A stretch of DNA of 64,000 nt from Schistosoma haematobium (Eukaryota; Platyhelminthes; Trematoda; Strigeidida; Schistosomatidae): assembly GCF_000699445.3 (NCBI RefSeq), contig NC_067196.1, positions 31,082,616-31,146,615 on the forward strand, written 5' to 3'. The notes under the pieces were generated by a model. It made no database searches. It was not told the DNA's origin and was given only the letters and a program-made list of their open reading frames with translations. This document shows, piece after piece, positions 11,493 to 23,761 of this stretch (the first letter of the stretch is position 1; every line of letters starts with the position of its first letter). Position numbers and translations under genes: made by a program.

Positions 11493-13360
11493 CATATGTA
11501 TACAAACAAATAATACCTAACTGTTACCAAAGTAACACTTTATTTATTGATAAATTCACTATTTATGTATTTTTACTATTCTTTTGATTATGTATAATTT
11601 AGGTTTTGTTTGGCTGGTTACGTATTAATTATAATAAAATCGAAATAGATTCAAACTTTACCATATTAATTTTGATGTTTGATTATATTACCTTGAAAAA
11701 GCTTAGATCAGATTGCCAGGCGAAACGTTGGATTTAATTCAAATACTTTTGCTGAGATTTTACAGATACATTTATCCTCTTTAATGTTTTAAGATGATAC
11801 GTTTTAATTAGCTTTTATATAAGATTATTATATGAATTGTATATAACCAGTGTGTGACATTTTCATTGAGCTCAACTAGCATTCTCTTCAATAAAATAGT
11901 AGGAATTATCTTATTATAACAATTAGTAGTCAGAATAGTCATTGATTAAAAAGGTATAATTAATTTTATTGGAGGCCTGAATATTTTCATTATATCACAG
12001 AAGCTTACTAGATTGAAATGAATTCACAGAATTAACTGATAATTGAGTTGACCGTTTGTAGGTGTAACAGAAGGTCTCAGTAATAAGTAATGTTATCCTG
12101 TAACATGATTTATGTCGGTTTCCAAACTACAGAAAACAAGTTCAAAATAAATCCAGAACTCTGTGTTACACTTGCCTTTAGTTTTTTCATACTTCAACCA
12201 TACCCTACATACAACATTTTGCATTTAGAAGACAAAAAGTAGATCCTGAAAAATTTACAATTGTCACTTAAGGTATTCAGCGCGCTCACTACTGTTATTA
12301 GATAAGATTATTTCAATTTGCTGTTGAGGAACTGCAGTCAGTAGAACAGATTTCGTCGTTAATTTCAAATATTAAACAGATTAATGAAATAGTACTCTAA
12401 AAGTGAATGCATGATGCTTGTTATAAATATCTAAGATTCTATGCATATGTAATCCTGTTTCGCAATTGAGAATAGTAAGTATCAGATAATTACCATTGTA
12501 TTAAATGCACGTTACTTTCACCAAACCTGACTATTCTTTGCCAGATTTCGTCAAATTGTATACACATTCTCAGTATCATAAGTTAATATGATGACTTTTC
12601 AATAAATTTTAATAAAAAAATAACCTGACTATTTATTGGAATTAAAAGAATTTTGCAAATGTGAAAAGATCTGGTCTTCATTGTGCTTTGAAAACTTGAG
12701 AAGTGAAATAAGTTTTTAATGAGTGTATATAAGTTACAAACATTTAGATATAATAACACAACATAAATAATTTCAGAGACCATACTGAGATTAAAATGGT
12801 CTGTTGTGATTACATATACATATATCCTTGGAACGATATATTTTAGAGTTTGATCTTTTTTATTTTTTTCTTGTATGAGATACCTATTAGTCAGTCAAGA
12901 AACACCAACATTATTTAGATAGAATCACGTAACATGAAGATACTTCGCAAGTCAGTACCATTCAAATTGTAGTTGTTATGGATTTTATGTATTTGTTATA
13001 ATTATTATTGAAGATAAAATTAAAGACAATTCAGTGTAGAAAATTTTCTAATCGATGATATAATTTAACCAAGCTGTACAATCGTATTTATTGTCAATTT
13101 ACAAATAAAACAGTCTATTGATGAATAGAAGGACGATTACATTATATCATGTGTCAAATGAAGTTGCCTAATAATCACGAATTGAAGAGAGATAGTAAAA
13201 TGAGATAAAATGTGTAAAGGGTAATTGTCCACTTGATGAGTATCAAAGGAGTGAAGAATAACTTAATCATATGATGTGAATAACGAATAATTAAGAAAAT
13301 TAACATTAGAGGGATGTAATAAAATCAAATTACCATTTATGAAAAGTGTTGGGGCTGTAG
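11262..13360. other. AT-rich interval containing one (AT)n microsatellite
   Basis: Apart from the microsatellite at 11451-11490 nothing was recognised. Open frames at 11342-11530 and 12583-12783 are A/T-composition artefacts. Confidence 0.5.
11451..11490. repeat. (AT)n microsatellite
   Basis: About 20 uninterrupted AT dinucleotides. Confidence 0.98.
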
Positions 13361-13905
13361 AAGAATGATAACTTGCACGCGTCTTTTTTGAACACAGATT
13401 CCAAAAGATGGATTGCTAGCGCTTCTGTATTATATCGGTTATTAAATCGGGTCCCTCAAAACAAAGCGTCACACTGTATAAACAATTTTAAAGGACTTAT
13501 CAGGGAAGGCCTAGTGACCGGAGTTTACATGATGCTCTTATACCAAACTGCTAATCGATTTACGTTCACCATTCAAAGCCACGCAAAATAATGTGAGATG
13601 CATTTGAAAGGCGCTCTATTTGTGTGGCCATTTCAATCTTCTCTACGGGAGTAAATCAACACATATTATTACAAATTTATGGGGCTCAGCGCGAGAATTC
13701 ACCCTTAACACATTCGTGAGCTATGGGGAGGCTGGAAAGGATGATGAGAAGTTTCAGGCCATGAACAGTTTCCCTTAAAGATTTCGTCAGACTATTTTCC
13801 AAAACCTGGATCGATAGCTGTGTTTGAGGAATAACTGTTAGAGGTTGGATAGCTCTACGTTTATCATGTCTTCTGAGTGTAAAGTAATACATTGCCCTTG
13901 ATAGT
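13361..13905. other. Higher-complexity island of unknown identity
   Basis: This ~540-bp stretch has normal sequence complexity and open frames on both strands (13373-13591 plus, 72 codons; 13686-13892 minus, 68 codons). It differs from the surrounding A/T tracts. Neither product was recognised. It could be a retroelement relic or host exonic DNA; nothing decides between them. Confidence 0.3.
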
Positions 13906-14246
13906 AAAAATTGAACTTATCCAGGATGATATTGAAGTGGCGGTTTTAATCACAAATAATAATTTTCAACCATATATGCTTTATTTAAGTGAAAGTCGCC
14001 AGTCGCCTATTAAAGTTTTTTAAGATTGACCGTGAAACAAACGGCTAGAAAAGATCAGAGTAGTGAAAACAGAGCGACCCCATCAGTTTGTTTATAGAAC
14101 TCATTATTAAATTCAAAATGAACATTGGAGGTACATAGTAGGAGTAATTCCTTTTGGCAGTGATTTGTAACATCAATATTAAGGCCGTTGTTTTTAAATG
14201 ATATATGAGGTAAATGGTCTCTGTTAAAGGAAATATATCCTGAAAC

Positions 14247-14258
14247 GTATTTATCTTA
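14247..14258 (+). repeat. Target-site duplication, left copy
   Basis: GTATTTATCTTA, identical to 15039-15050. Confidence 0.85.
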
Positions 14259-14312
14259 CACAGATTGAAATCATGAGTCAGTTGAAGCTAGACCACCATT
14301 GAAAACCTGGAA

Positions 14313-14358
14313 GCACTGGACGGCCGTTTCGTCCTAGTATGGGACTCCTCAGCAGTGC
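14313..14358 (-). ncRNA. Hammerhead ribozyme, family B, minus arm (core intact)
   Basis: On the minus strand stem I pairs GCACTG with CAGTGC. The core is CTGAGGA, stem II is GTCC-CATACTA-GGAC, then GAAA, stem III ACGGCCGT, and cleavage at GTC^C. It is the exact mirror of 14906-14951. Confidence 0.88.
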
Positions 14359-14369
14359 GCATCCACGAT

Positions 14370-14450
14370 CCCGCACCACGTGGGCTCGAACCCAGGACCT
14401 ACTGGCTTCGCGCGCGAGCACTTAACCACTAGACCACTGAGCCGGCATCC
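14370..14450 (-). promoter_or_regulatory. tRNA-like segment with Pol III box A/B motifs, minus arm
   Basis: On the minus strand this reads GGCTCAGTGGTCTAGTGGTT (box A-like) followed by GGGTTCGAGCC (box B-like). Spacing suits an internal Pol III promoter. A clean cloverleaf was not drawn, so this is a tRNA-derived head rather than a tRNA gene. Confidence 0.7.
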
Positions 14451-14816
14451 AACGGTGTTAATGTCTAACTTCAGCCAATCCACGAAGTTGCGCCACCGTA
14501 CACCATTGTCTTCAGTGAGTTCCTATCTCACAACAGACCTGGTTGAACTCCACTGGTAACGGCTTCTCACTAGAACTTCGGGAGTTTTTCCTGAAGTCAG
14601 TCACTAGTGAGCAGTTGATTATTATCAGAATGGGTTTTGTGGAGATTTTTTGCTCACTAGTGACTGACTTCAGGAAAACTCCTGAAGTTCTAGTGAGAAG
14701 CCGTTACCAGTGGAGTTCAACCAGGTCTGTTGTGAGATAGGAACTCACTGAAGACAATGGTGTACGGTGGCGCAACTTCGTGGATTGGTTGAAGTTAGAC
14801 ATTAACACCGTTGGAT

Positions 14817-14893
14817 GCCGGCTCAGTGGTCTAGTGGTTAAGTGCTCGCGCGCGAAGCCAGTAGGTCCTGGGTTCGAGCCCCACGTGGTGCGG
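14817..14893 (+). promoter_or_regulatory. tRNA-like segment with Pol III box A/B motifs, plus arm
   Basis: GGCTCAGTGGTCTAGTGGTT (box A-like) and GGGTTCGAGCC (box B-like) lie about 50 bp apart. This would start Pol III transcription near the middle of the monomer, upstream of the ribozyme. A natural tRNA gene is unlikely, because the same block recurs inside every full family B copy. Confidence 0.72.
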
Positions 14894-14905
14894 GATCGTG
14901 GATGC

Positions 14906-14951
14906 GCACTGCTGAGGAGTCCCATACTAGGACGAAACGGCCGTCCAGTGC
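14906..14951 (+). ncRNA. Hammerhead ribozyme, family B, plus arm (core intact)
   Basis: Stem I pairs GCACTG with CAGTGC. The core is CTGAGGA, stem II is GTCC-CATACTA-GGAC, then GAAA, then the palindromic stem III ACGGCCGT. Predicted cleavage falls between 14945 and 14946 (GTC^C). The best preserved ribozyme of the window, with its twin at 14313-14358. Confidence 0.9.
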
Positions 14952-15038
14952 TTCCAGGTTTTCAATGGTGGTCTAGTTTCAACTGACTCATGATTTCAAT
15001 CTGTGAAATTTCTAAAAATCTCCACAAAACCCATTCTG

Positions 15039-15050
15039 GTATTTATCTTA
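15039..15050 (+). repeat. Target-site duplication, right copy
   Basis: GTATTTATCTTA, identical to 14247-14258. Confidence 0.85.
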
Positions 15051-15474
15051 ATTACGTGAGATATCTTTAAAATAAAACATGAAACATTTACATGTCAGTT
15101 TTGTTAAATGTCATTTCCAGTTCCTGAAATTTGATCTGCGTTATTTTACATTTAAATGAAGTGGGTTTTAAATACTCATTTTTTGTAAGTTTGCAGAGAC
15201 TTGTTGAGCTTGGAGTTATTTTACATTAGAAGCTGAAAATCTTAGGAGAATCATTGGAAATAAAAAAACTAGATAATTGTTTCATGCCAAGTGTGAAACT
15301 CATCAGAAATGGATATTTCTGAATACTGTTATATCAATAAGTTTTCTCCTTCACTGGACCATATGCCAAGACTGAATACCACAAGCTATATCATATATAC
15401 AGCTGCGTGATTAAACCATTATGTCTTTGAAAACTATTCCTTCTGTAGTCATTCGAAATAAACACTAATAAATT

Positions 15475-15578
15475 GTGATTTGCAGTCCTGAGGAGTCCCA
15501 TACCAGGATGAAACGGCCGTCTAATGCTTTCAAGTTTTCAGTGGTGGTCTGACTTTGATTTGTTTGTGATTGGAATGA
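15475..15578 (+). repeat. Family B 3' fragment with decayed hammerhead
   Basis: The hammerhead core CTGAGGA, GAAA and stem III ACGGCCGT remain (15482-15528). Stem I no longer pairs well (GCAGTC against TAATGC) and stem II ends in a G-T pair. The tail is diverged. The copy is truncated at the 5' side. Confidence 0.75.
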
Positions 15579-15579
15579 T

Positions 15580-16255
15580 AAATGAGGTGTTTTGCCGAAT
15601 GCATAACTCATCGGTAACTGTAAAAAAGTATATTTGGTAAAAATATTATAAAAATATGTCACAAATTCCTTTTGACCATAACATCACAACCTTTGGGATA
15701 TTGTTCAAATAGTTGTAAAATGTTCTTTTTCTCGATAAATCATCATAAATGTAATAGTGTTAACTCATAAACACTCTTGAATGGATTACAAGATGATATT
15801 TCGAAGTTATACTATAATAAGTTAATAAAATACATATCTTACTTTTGTGTGATTGATTGATTCATTATTGCCGAAAAACGCCAGTTTAGATCCATATTTA
15901 AATATGTTATTCACAATAGATGAATCAGTTGATTGTCAGAATAACTGTATCCTAATATAATAAAAACCGTAATGGTCTGTCTCTTTGTTGTCCATAAACT
16001 ACAAAAGTACTTCTCTAAATGATAAAAGTTCTAAATTAGATTGTTGAAGTTCAATAATGATTTCTATTTCAGAGCATTTAAATGACTGGTTCCATTTCTA
16101 TAAATCTCCTTTAACTGTTGTTTTATAAAAGTGAATATATTACTTCACTATATAAGCTTCGTATAAAGATTTTGTCAAAACGTATTACGAAGCATGAGCT
16201 GATTTCAGAATTCGTAACTATTTAGTAGCAGCTAAAAACGGAAGCAAAACTTTTC
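15580..16255. other. AT-rich interval with no supported feature
   Basis: Nothing recognised. Confidence 0.5.
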
Positions 16256-16259
16256 CTTC

Positions 16260-16534
16260 TGTAGTGAATGAGAACACAAGTGAGGACAATCGAATATACT
16301 TGAACACACAAATTACAGAACATCTTAGTAAAATCTGAGAACCATACAGTAAACACTTCATTTGAAATATATCAGTCCATCGTCTCAGACTTCACTGTTC
16401 TTTTGTTTCCACACCAATTATTCTCCATTCTCATTCTCTTTTCTTCTATCTTATTAACTTTTCGCAGCTAGGTATTTCACTTTCGACTGATGATACATGT
16501 TACTTATATCTATCGACATCAGTCGCACACCAAA
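16260..16534 (+). mobile_element. Solo LTR (family D), older diverged copy
   Basis: This 275-bp copy starts TGTAGTG and ends CACCAAA, where the young copies end CACCACA. It is flanked by CTTC on both sides (16256-16259 and 16535-16538), so the 4-bp target duplication survives. It is clearly more diverged than the copies at 4.8 and 23.8 kb and so inserted earlier. Confidence 0.65.
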
Positions 16535-16538
16535 CTTC

Positions 16539-19020
16539 TACTGAATTCCACATACTTTTAATTTTATTAACTTAGTGATCAATTAGGTAACACTGAAAAA
16601 TGTGATAATCTAAATTATGCTTCGTGTACAATACAAAAGTTCATTCATCCAATACAACTACAACGACTTTATCTCGAATGTCATATCAATAAGCGTTAAA
16701 CTTATGATTTTGTAATAAAAACAACATGACCTTGAACGGTAATTTCGTAAGTCCTAGCATGTGCAGTAAGTATAAGTATATGCGAACAAATAGTTGTCTA
16801 CGTAAATGTAAAGCGAACACATGTAGTTGAATATGTCTAATCTAATTGAATTTAATCCTTTTTTCTCCAACTGTGACAAAACAGCTGTTCAGTATACCCT
16901 AAATTTTGATAATTCTCTAGCTGATATCATTCTGTAATGAAAACATACTGATTCTTTTTGACTAACCACTCGCTATCTTTTACACATAACTCCGCTTACA
17001 AGCCTTCTACAGTTTCTGTTGGTACGAAGCTTGAATAAAGGAGGAGGGTTTAGCTTGACATTATCAAATTCATTCTGTAAAAAAGAACCTTGCTAAAACA
17101 TATTAGGCAGAAAAAGTAGACAAAAATATTATTGTTTATGCATCATTTTGTTCATCCTACTCTACGCATTGAGTAATTATCAAATAAAGATATAATATGG
17201 TTAGTAATTTAATTATTGTGTTGTTTTCATTAACGTCACATTTTCACATGCTGCAACTATATTATATTATTCAAGTACAGATGATAAACCGATAATTGGA
17301 ACGTTAGCGAGGACAGGTTACTTAAAATCCTTGATTGATATTCACCTAATAATACCAGTGTTTATCCTAAACTTTGTTATCAGTCTCTTTTATAAAGAAT
17401 TCAGAATTGTCACTGTTTTAACTGATGAGGATTTGTTCATAAGAATAGTTCTGTTATTATATGTCTTCGAGTTTCGGTGTATTAAGAATTTCTAAAGAAT
17501 CAGATGTTTAGTTAACTTGAAAGTTTTTCAGCATGTGTTTTTAACAACAGGGTTTGAGAAAAAAAATTATTTCAATTAGCGTCAGGCACATAGAAAATTC
17601 TTTAACCAATCAGTCTATTGAAGAACAATGAAGAAATCCACCATGGATAAAGAAAACTGATTGGGACTTTATGATAAAACTGACGAACGATTAGGTTATA
17701 CCAACCTTTGTACTTCAGTCTGGTTGCTATACATTATAATGTTGTTCATTGAAAGTTATACAGAATTCCATTAGATTCAATCCCTTTAATATTTTATATT
17801 CTATAGTTTCAAAATGTTTCACGCACGAATTATTTAACTCAATGAATACCATGATTCTTACTGTCTGTTCAACACGCAAGGGTTTGTGGTAATTAGCATC
17901 ATACAACTAAACTAATAATGCACAGAAATAAAATCGATTTCAATTTCTATGTACAAAATATATATTGAAGAATTTCCAAGACCTATCGAGTAACCGATAG
18001 TTTATGTCAGCAAATTATAATTAAATTTCGGGGCTTTATTTGTTAACCTTCATCGAATCATTAACAAAGTTATTATTTACAAAATGCCAGATAACCAATT
18101 AACAAGAAAGTTGGATATTCAGCAAAATAGGGTTATTCAAATATCGTTGAGTGAAACAGTAAATTACAATGATTTATAATTATAATATTATCATTTTAGT
18201 CTCTAACATTTTTCAACAAGCCTAAAGTTTCAAGAACATAATGATTTAATTTTTAGTTATCATCCTAATAGACAAACTAACAGAATACTGAATGATGTGT
18301 GCTTTAACTACTTGTTAAGTAATATAATAAACTTTAAAAAAAATATAATCGACATTATTGACAATAAGAAAATATATATAATCAGTCGATCTCCGTAATC
18401 GAGTTTCATAGGCTAATGTCAATTCCATAATAAACCAGAACTTCAGTTTTCGACTTAGCTTGATTTGTTCGACAAATTGTTTGTAATGTATATATTATAC
18501 ATAAATGAAACTTGATGTATAATACCGCTTTTTAATAATAATTATTTTCGATATAAATGAGTAAAAAAAGCATTTCCTTAGTAGATTGTTCTAAAATTTC
18601 ATTCCACAACATTTTATTACTTTTATGTCGATTGATATTTTATACGACTAATTTAAGAAACCGTGAGATGATGGTGTTCATGCAGATGTCAAATCGGATA
18701 CTGAAAAAATAATAAAGTTTTGTTTTACATAATGATCAAGAGGAGGGTAGAGATGTAATGTCTCTTAACAAAGAAATTCTTCAAGTTGAAAATGATTAAT
18801 CTAAAGTATTTTTAAATTATGGATCTGAAAAATGTGTATCAAGTTTTGTAAACTGATATGAGATCTCGGAAGTTGTTTGGTTTTGTTATTTTATTTTTAA
18901 TCCTTATAATCAATGTAATTCATTCAATATTCAAAACCCTGTTAATAAAATGTTTCGTGGTTCGTGATTTGAAAATGCTATGTATTTTACTAATGAAAAG
19001 AACTTTCTTGTTTTTAGAAA
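16539..19020. other. AT-rich interval, one family F fragment inside
   Basis: Only the family F fragment at 17015-17115 was recognised. There is no coding signal. Confidence 0.5.
17015..17115 (+). repeat. Family F fragment
   Basis: It shares GGTACGAAGCTTGAATAAAG, GGAGGAGGGTT and the TTGCTAAAACATATTAGGC-like end with 1672-1815. It is diverged and has no reading frame. Confidence 0.45.
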
Positions 19021-19024
19021 TTAT

Positions 19025-19310
19025 GTTGTGACTTATGCCCCTGTCAAATATCATTTAACAAAAACACCAATCAGAATATTGATTTCCATAACTTTGTTCC
19101 TGTGCTGAACCAATGACATGTTAGCCAGCACCAGCAACCTTGAGTCAACTGTTAATCTTCGATAGAGTAGCTCTTTGTCTAGTCCTTACCGTTGATTCCG
19201 GAACACGATATGCATATCTACTGTATGAACTACTTATTTCAGACATACGTAGTTTATATACAAGCAGACCAGACTGCATCACATCATAAAATGAAGAATG
19301 TCAGTTATAC
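19025..19310 (+). repeat. LTR-like dispersed repeat, related to 28061-28450
   Basis: The two regions share a block around GTTTATATAC followed by GCAGACCA and ATAAAAT in the same order on the plus strand. The boundaries here are vague, and an LTR nature is inferred only from the better defined partner at 28 kb. Confidence 0.35.
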
Positions 19311-19859
19311 AAGATCAAATCAAAAGTAGCTGTGAGTGTGAGAGACTATAACTAATAGATTAGAAATAACTTAAGAATAGTAAATCGTATAATAGTAGCT
19401 AATGGGTCAAATAAAAAGCTTATTATATAATAAATAGGAATAAATCGATTTCTATCATGATTATGGCATAACTTTTTAAAGATCATGAGTTCTGACTTGA
19501 GACTTTCAAAGCACACAATACTATACAACGATTCAAAGACTCAATACCATGGTGATTCCGGACTTAGTCTGATGCAGAAGTGTTAATGTACATTTTTAGT
19601 AATCTGAAATTAAGATAACACAGCCATCAAATTTTCACTGGTTTTTGAACGTTTACTTACTGATATAAGTTCACGCCATAAACGCCTTCATATTTTTTTA
19701 ATAAACTTGCCATTAATTGATTATTAGAATTATGATGTCTAGTCTTCATTGATGACAAAATTCTGTGAACCATGTTGGTGCGCTAGAGGACTATGTATCT
19801 CTATTTGGTGGAGAAGTTTGTTTCTCGTTAGGTGACTGTCAATAACTGATGACATGATG

Positions 19860-19970
19860 TAACTCCAGTTGGCATAAGCTGTCAGAAATATTTAATAATT
19901 ACGATTGTTTTCGTGGGGTTTGAACCTACGTTACCCAGTATCTTAGGGAGACTCATCTCCATTAATTCTT
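19860..19970 (-). repeat. Possible tRNA-like SINE remnant
   Basis: The minus strand contains GTAGGTTCAAACCCCACG, a good box B/T-arm-like sequence, preceded by CTCCCTAAGATACTGGGTAA. No convincing box A or hammerhead follows. It could be a tRNA pseudogene or a fourth SINE family. Confidence 0.3.
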
Positions 19971-19979
19971 AAACAAAAG

Positions 19980-20608
19980 TGAAGGAAAACGTAATGTTTC
20001 CTATTATCATTGTTGTTGCTTTCAGTGTTATTAATATTATTATAGAAGAAACATCCATCTTAAATTCTTAATCAATTGAACAACCCTAGCTCACATTCTG
20101 TATCAAAAATTATAACAACTAATAAAATGTATAAGTTTAAGTCTCTCATACTCTGAATCATTTTTGTATGAATGGAAAAGATATGATATTTAATTGAAAC
20201 CGAAAGTCAATAACAATAATTTGTTTGTCAATAATCTATTAGTTTTCAGATAGTTGAGTTGATATAAAAACTAAATGATTACTAAAATATAAAATTGAAT
20301 GTATCTGACATCACTTTATATCCTTAATTACTTAAGATATATTGAAAAATTATCTTAACTACTGATCTGATCTAATTAAATGATGACAGTCATAAACTTT
20401 TATTCATTGATTCTAACAAAACATCAACTCAATTCTATTTTAGAAAGCCTAAATATAAATCAACTCTAAGATAAACAATTAAATGTATTTCATATAAATG
20501 AATTAACTGAAAATTATTTACAATTTATTTTAACTGAACATTAGCAATTTATAATGGAATGTCAAAACTTTTAAATACTATAAACATGGCTTAAGATCAA
20601 TTTGCTCA

Positions 20609-20660
<52 letters not shown>

Positions 20661-21978
20661 AATTGTATGGAGTTTTAGGGAAATACATTTCATTTATCAG
20701 AATCACGAAACTAATCCGTCATAATCTTCATTTATCTAATTGACATAAATATAAATGAACAGATTCTATGGTGAATATCATTGTTATTTACACAAACTAT
20801 TAAGAACACACATTGACAATGTTGTGAACATAAATGAAAAATACAAGCTATGATTGATCAAATTTCAATTATCAATAACTCATTTTTGAATGAATATGCT
20901 TAATTAATCCAAATGAATTTAATTAGCTTTTTGTTAATTTTTTTTTAAAATCAGTGAATTTACTGTTCACTTGTCAGAGAATAATCGTTGTAATTATCCA
21001 CTACTTAGGTTAACTTTTAAATGAATGACCATTTATCATTAACTCTATGTTAATTGAATCTCGTACACATGATGACTATTAAAAAAAGTTAAATGGTTAT
21101 AATCACCGAAACATAAACAATCACTGACAATAAATTAACGGGATTCTTTGTATATTACATGGTAGATAAATGAGGGTTATAATAATTATTCATTTACCGA
21201 TAATTTTCATATTCTTTTGACATTTTGATCATTAATTTGTTCGTTTTATTTATTTTTTTATTTTTTTAGTTTTACGTTAAATGAAGAACGAACTATTTAT
21301 TATTGACCAATCACCTTATCCCAATGTGTTTGTCTATCTATCCCTCAATAATCTAGTTAAATTAGATGAAATTAATTACTATGCGGATTATGAAAAAGAC
21401 TTAAATTAATAAAAAATTGTATACTGATAAATTATACATAAAATTTATTCAAGTATGTAAGGAACAAATTGTTTATCAATATAATTTTACTGTAAAATGA
21501 AATAACAATGATGTTTCATTTACATGTGTTAATATATTTGATATTCTATTGTTAAAATATTATCAATTTAATTATGATTATTAATGGTTCTCTGCATATT
21601 TAATAATAATAATGTGCAGATATTTTGGGGGGAAACATTCAATTACAGAATAAGGTAAGTAATTCTTAGTTTAGTTGTGATAAGTTAATCATTTTCTTCA
21701 TTCAGTATTAACATTTTTCTAAGTTGTGTGGATTCAGATAAAATTTATTGAGATTTGATAATATATCAGTTGTTGGACAAGAAATGTATCCAGATCTTTT
21801 AATGTTAATGAGTTTTTATGATAGAACTAGATGTTTTTTAAATGATACTGTGAGTAAAGTTACAGAATTAAATTTAATGAGTCTAGTAGTTTTAAAACTG
21901 TAGTTTTATTTTCGTAATAACACTTTATTCATTATCAATGCAGAAAACAATATGTTTCACAAAAAGAAAAGCTTTTAT
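19980..21978. other. AT-rich interval with one (AT)n microsatellite
   Basis: The microsatellite lies at 20613-20660. Nothing else was recognised. Confidence 0.5.
20613..20660. repeat. (AT)n microsatellite, interrupted once
   Basis: AT dinucleotide run with a single TG interruption near 20646. Confidence 0.97.
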
Positions 21979-22248
21979 GGTGAGACTATAATTTGTGGAC
22001 AATCATTGAGCAACGTTGAAGTGACCTTGAGAGAGTCCACATGATAACTAAGACCAAATGATGGTTATATACCAGTATGAGGAATTAGAATTATGATTTA
22101 CAGTTGACAGTTAGGGTTATGAATTAGATTTAGGGTTTTCATCACGAACCAACATCAGCTATAATGCTAAAAATCTATTTATCCAGATGGATTAGTGAGA
22201 CCTGTTATCTTATACGTGATTGATTCGTTCATAATTTGTAGTCTCGTT
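21979..22248 (-). mobile_element. Merlin-like MITE (non-autonomous DNA transposon)
   Basis: This 270-bp element has inverted ends GGTGAGACTATAATTTGTGG and, at the right, ...ATTTGTAGTCTCGTT. Its interior is the reverse complement of the element at 44552-44831 (shared TATAGCTGATGT, AGGGTTTTCATC). It has no coding capacity. Classification rests on the resemblance of its ends to the transposase-bearing element at 51328-52112. Confidence 0.7.
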
Positions 22249-23076
22249 GTTTATGTTTGCTGAAGATGAAAATCGCTGTGAAAACATTATTGTTATATAT
22301 ACATATCATATTCTGATTTCATATTCTAGAGTTTGGTTTAAAATAAGCTTACATTAGGATATATTTCAAGCATAATACTTTGTAGTTGTTTGCTAATTAT
22401 GATTTCCACATTACTAACATTAGGTTAGTTTTAATTTACTCATCCATAGAATTTAAATTTATGTATTCTTTGTGTACATACCATTTATTCATGATTTAAA
22501 CTTGTTATTAAATGTAACTACTGACAAAATACAAACTGTATTATTTGTTGTACACTGTTTAAATAAGTAAGAATTATAATGTATTTTTACTTAAACATGG
22601 TTGATTACAGTTATTTGTAAATTGTTTAGTCATCATCTGAACTTATGTAATATATTTTACTTAAACGTAGTTCACTAATTTTGGTTACTTGGTTTATCAA
22701 GGTAAATAACACCATAAACAGTAGTATATACGAAGTTAACCTCTATTCACTAACATATTTATCATTTATATTAACATTTGTACATTTTATATTTTGTAAA
22801 ATAATAAATGCTTATAAATAAATTAGAATATTAACATTTTGATATGGTATAAATATTCTGAATATCTAGTTAGTGATAACAATTTAGAATATTCCATGGA
22901 ATCTAAATATAAAATACACTTTTTGTAAGCCTTCCATGATTTTTGATTAGGAAGTTTGTATTAAGTGTAGTTCTATCTTAAACGCACCAGTAGATCAAAA
23001 TAGCATAAATAAAATAAACACTGGCAGTAAATGCTATGTAAATGATATGTGACATACAAAGGATATTCTCTGGATA

Positions 23077-23131
<55 letters not shown>

Positions 23132-23510
23132 AAGAACCATAACAGAAAAAGTTTAGAAAAATATAATACGCAACTCACATGATTGGCACAAAAATATAAG
23201 GAGATCGACTGAATCCAGAAAACAGATCTCAAATGATATTACGACAATTGATTTTTAATGATTTTCTTTGTATTAGTTAAGAGTTCGATTTCAAATAAGC
23301 TTTGAATGAATAAACCCTTGCACTAACTAATTGACAGAGCATTGTATGGTTTAGAAATATGGGTGTAAAAATGTATCGAAATTAAAGTGCTACAATTAGT
23401 AAAAATAAGCAATTTGACAAATAATGTTTCATTCATTTACTAACACAAAGATGGAAACAGAATATTCTGTCAGTGTAAATATACTTTTTCAATGTAAACT
23501 GAGATATTTC
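22249..23510. other. AT-rich interval with one (AT)n microsatellite
   Basis: The microsatellite lies at 23079-23127. The open frame crossing it (22978-23232, minus) is an artefact of the repeat. Confidence 0.55.
23079..23127. repeat. (AT)n microsatellite
   Basis: About 24 AT units without interruption. Confidence 0.98.
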
Positions 23511-23514
23511 GTAA

Positions 23515-23695
23515 GCAGGGATGGAAAGTGGTTAGCAGTGGAATCTAGAACACGCGTTTCATCCCATTTGGGACTCGTCAGTTGCTTGCAGCTGTATTCC
23601 AGAGTTGATGTTTATAGCAATAGCAAAGATGCACATATGTCAATAACAAACTGATTACTTGCATTCCTAAACATCAAATGGGGAAGATTCAAACT
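23515..23695 (-). repeat. Family A composite: minus-strand hammerhead joined to plus-strand tail
   Basis: From 23515 to about 23612 the sequence is the family A post-ribozyme segment, hammerhead (23541-23590) and upstream part on the minus strand. From about 23613 the family A tail follows on the plus strand (AGATGCACATATGTCAATAA, then AACATCAAATGGGGAAGATTC). Read on the minus strand this is an inverted tail followed by the ribozyme. The core CTGACGA and GAAA are kept, but stem I no longer pairs well. Confidence 0.75.
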
Positions 23696-23761
23696 AAAAA
23701 TACAAAAATAAATCGAAATATTTATCATTTTGAAAAACATTGTAATGGATTTTAGTAGTTG

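Larger units (their letters stand above)
14259..15038. mobile_element. Family B inverted dimer (palindromic insertion)
   Basis: Two family B monomers lie head-to-head: a minus-strand copy at 14259-14612 and a plus-strand copy at 14652-15005. They are separated by a 39-bp spacer, and a 33-bp tail extension follows (to 15038). The arms are 354 bp each and differ by only a few substitutions and two compensating 1-bp indels. Each arm holds a tRNA-like segment and an intact hammerhead. The whole unit is flanked by the exact 12-bp repeat GTATTTATCTTA (14247-14258 and 15039-15050), so it inserted as a single piece. Confidence 0.9.

Noticed and set aside
14817..14893. A genuine tRNA gene
   Set aside because: The box A/B-bearing block recurs within every full family B copy and no clean cloverleaf was found; it is a SINE head.
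14543..14986. Several open frames inside the 14.3-15.0 kb palindrome
   Set aside because: They are chance frames across the non-coding ribozyme SINE; the same happens at 29499-29711, 34103-34402 and 53412-53597.
22978..23232. 84-codon frame with repeated Tyr-Ile
   Set aside because: It is the translation of the (AT)n microsatellite.
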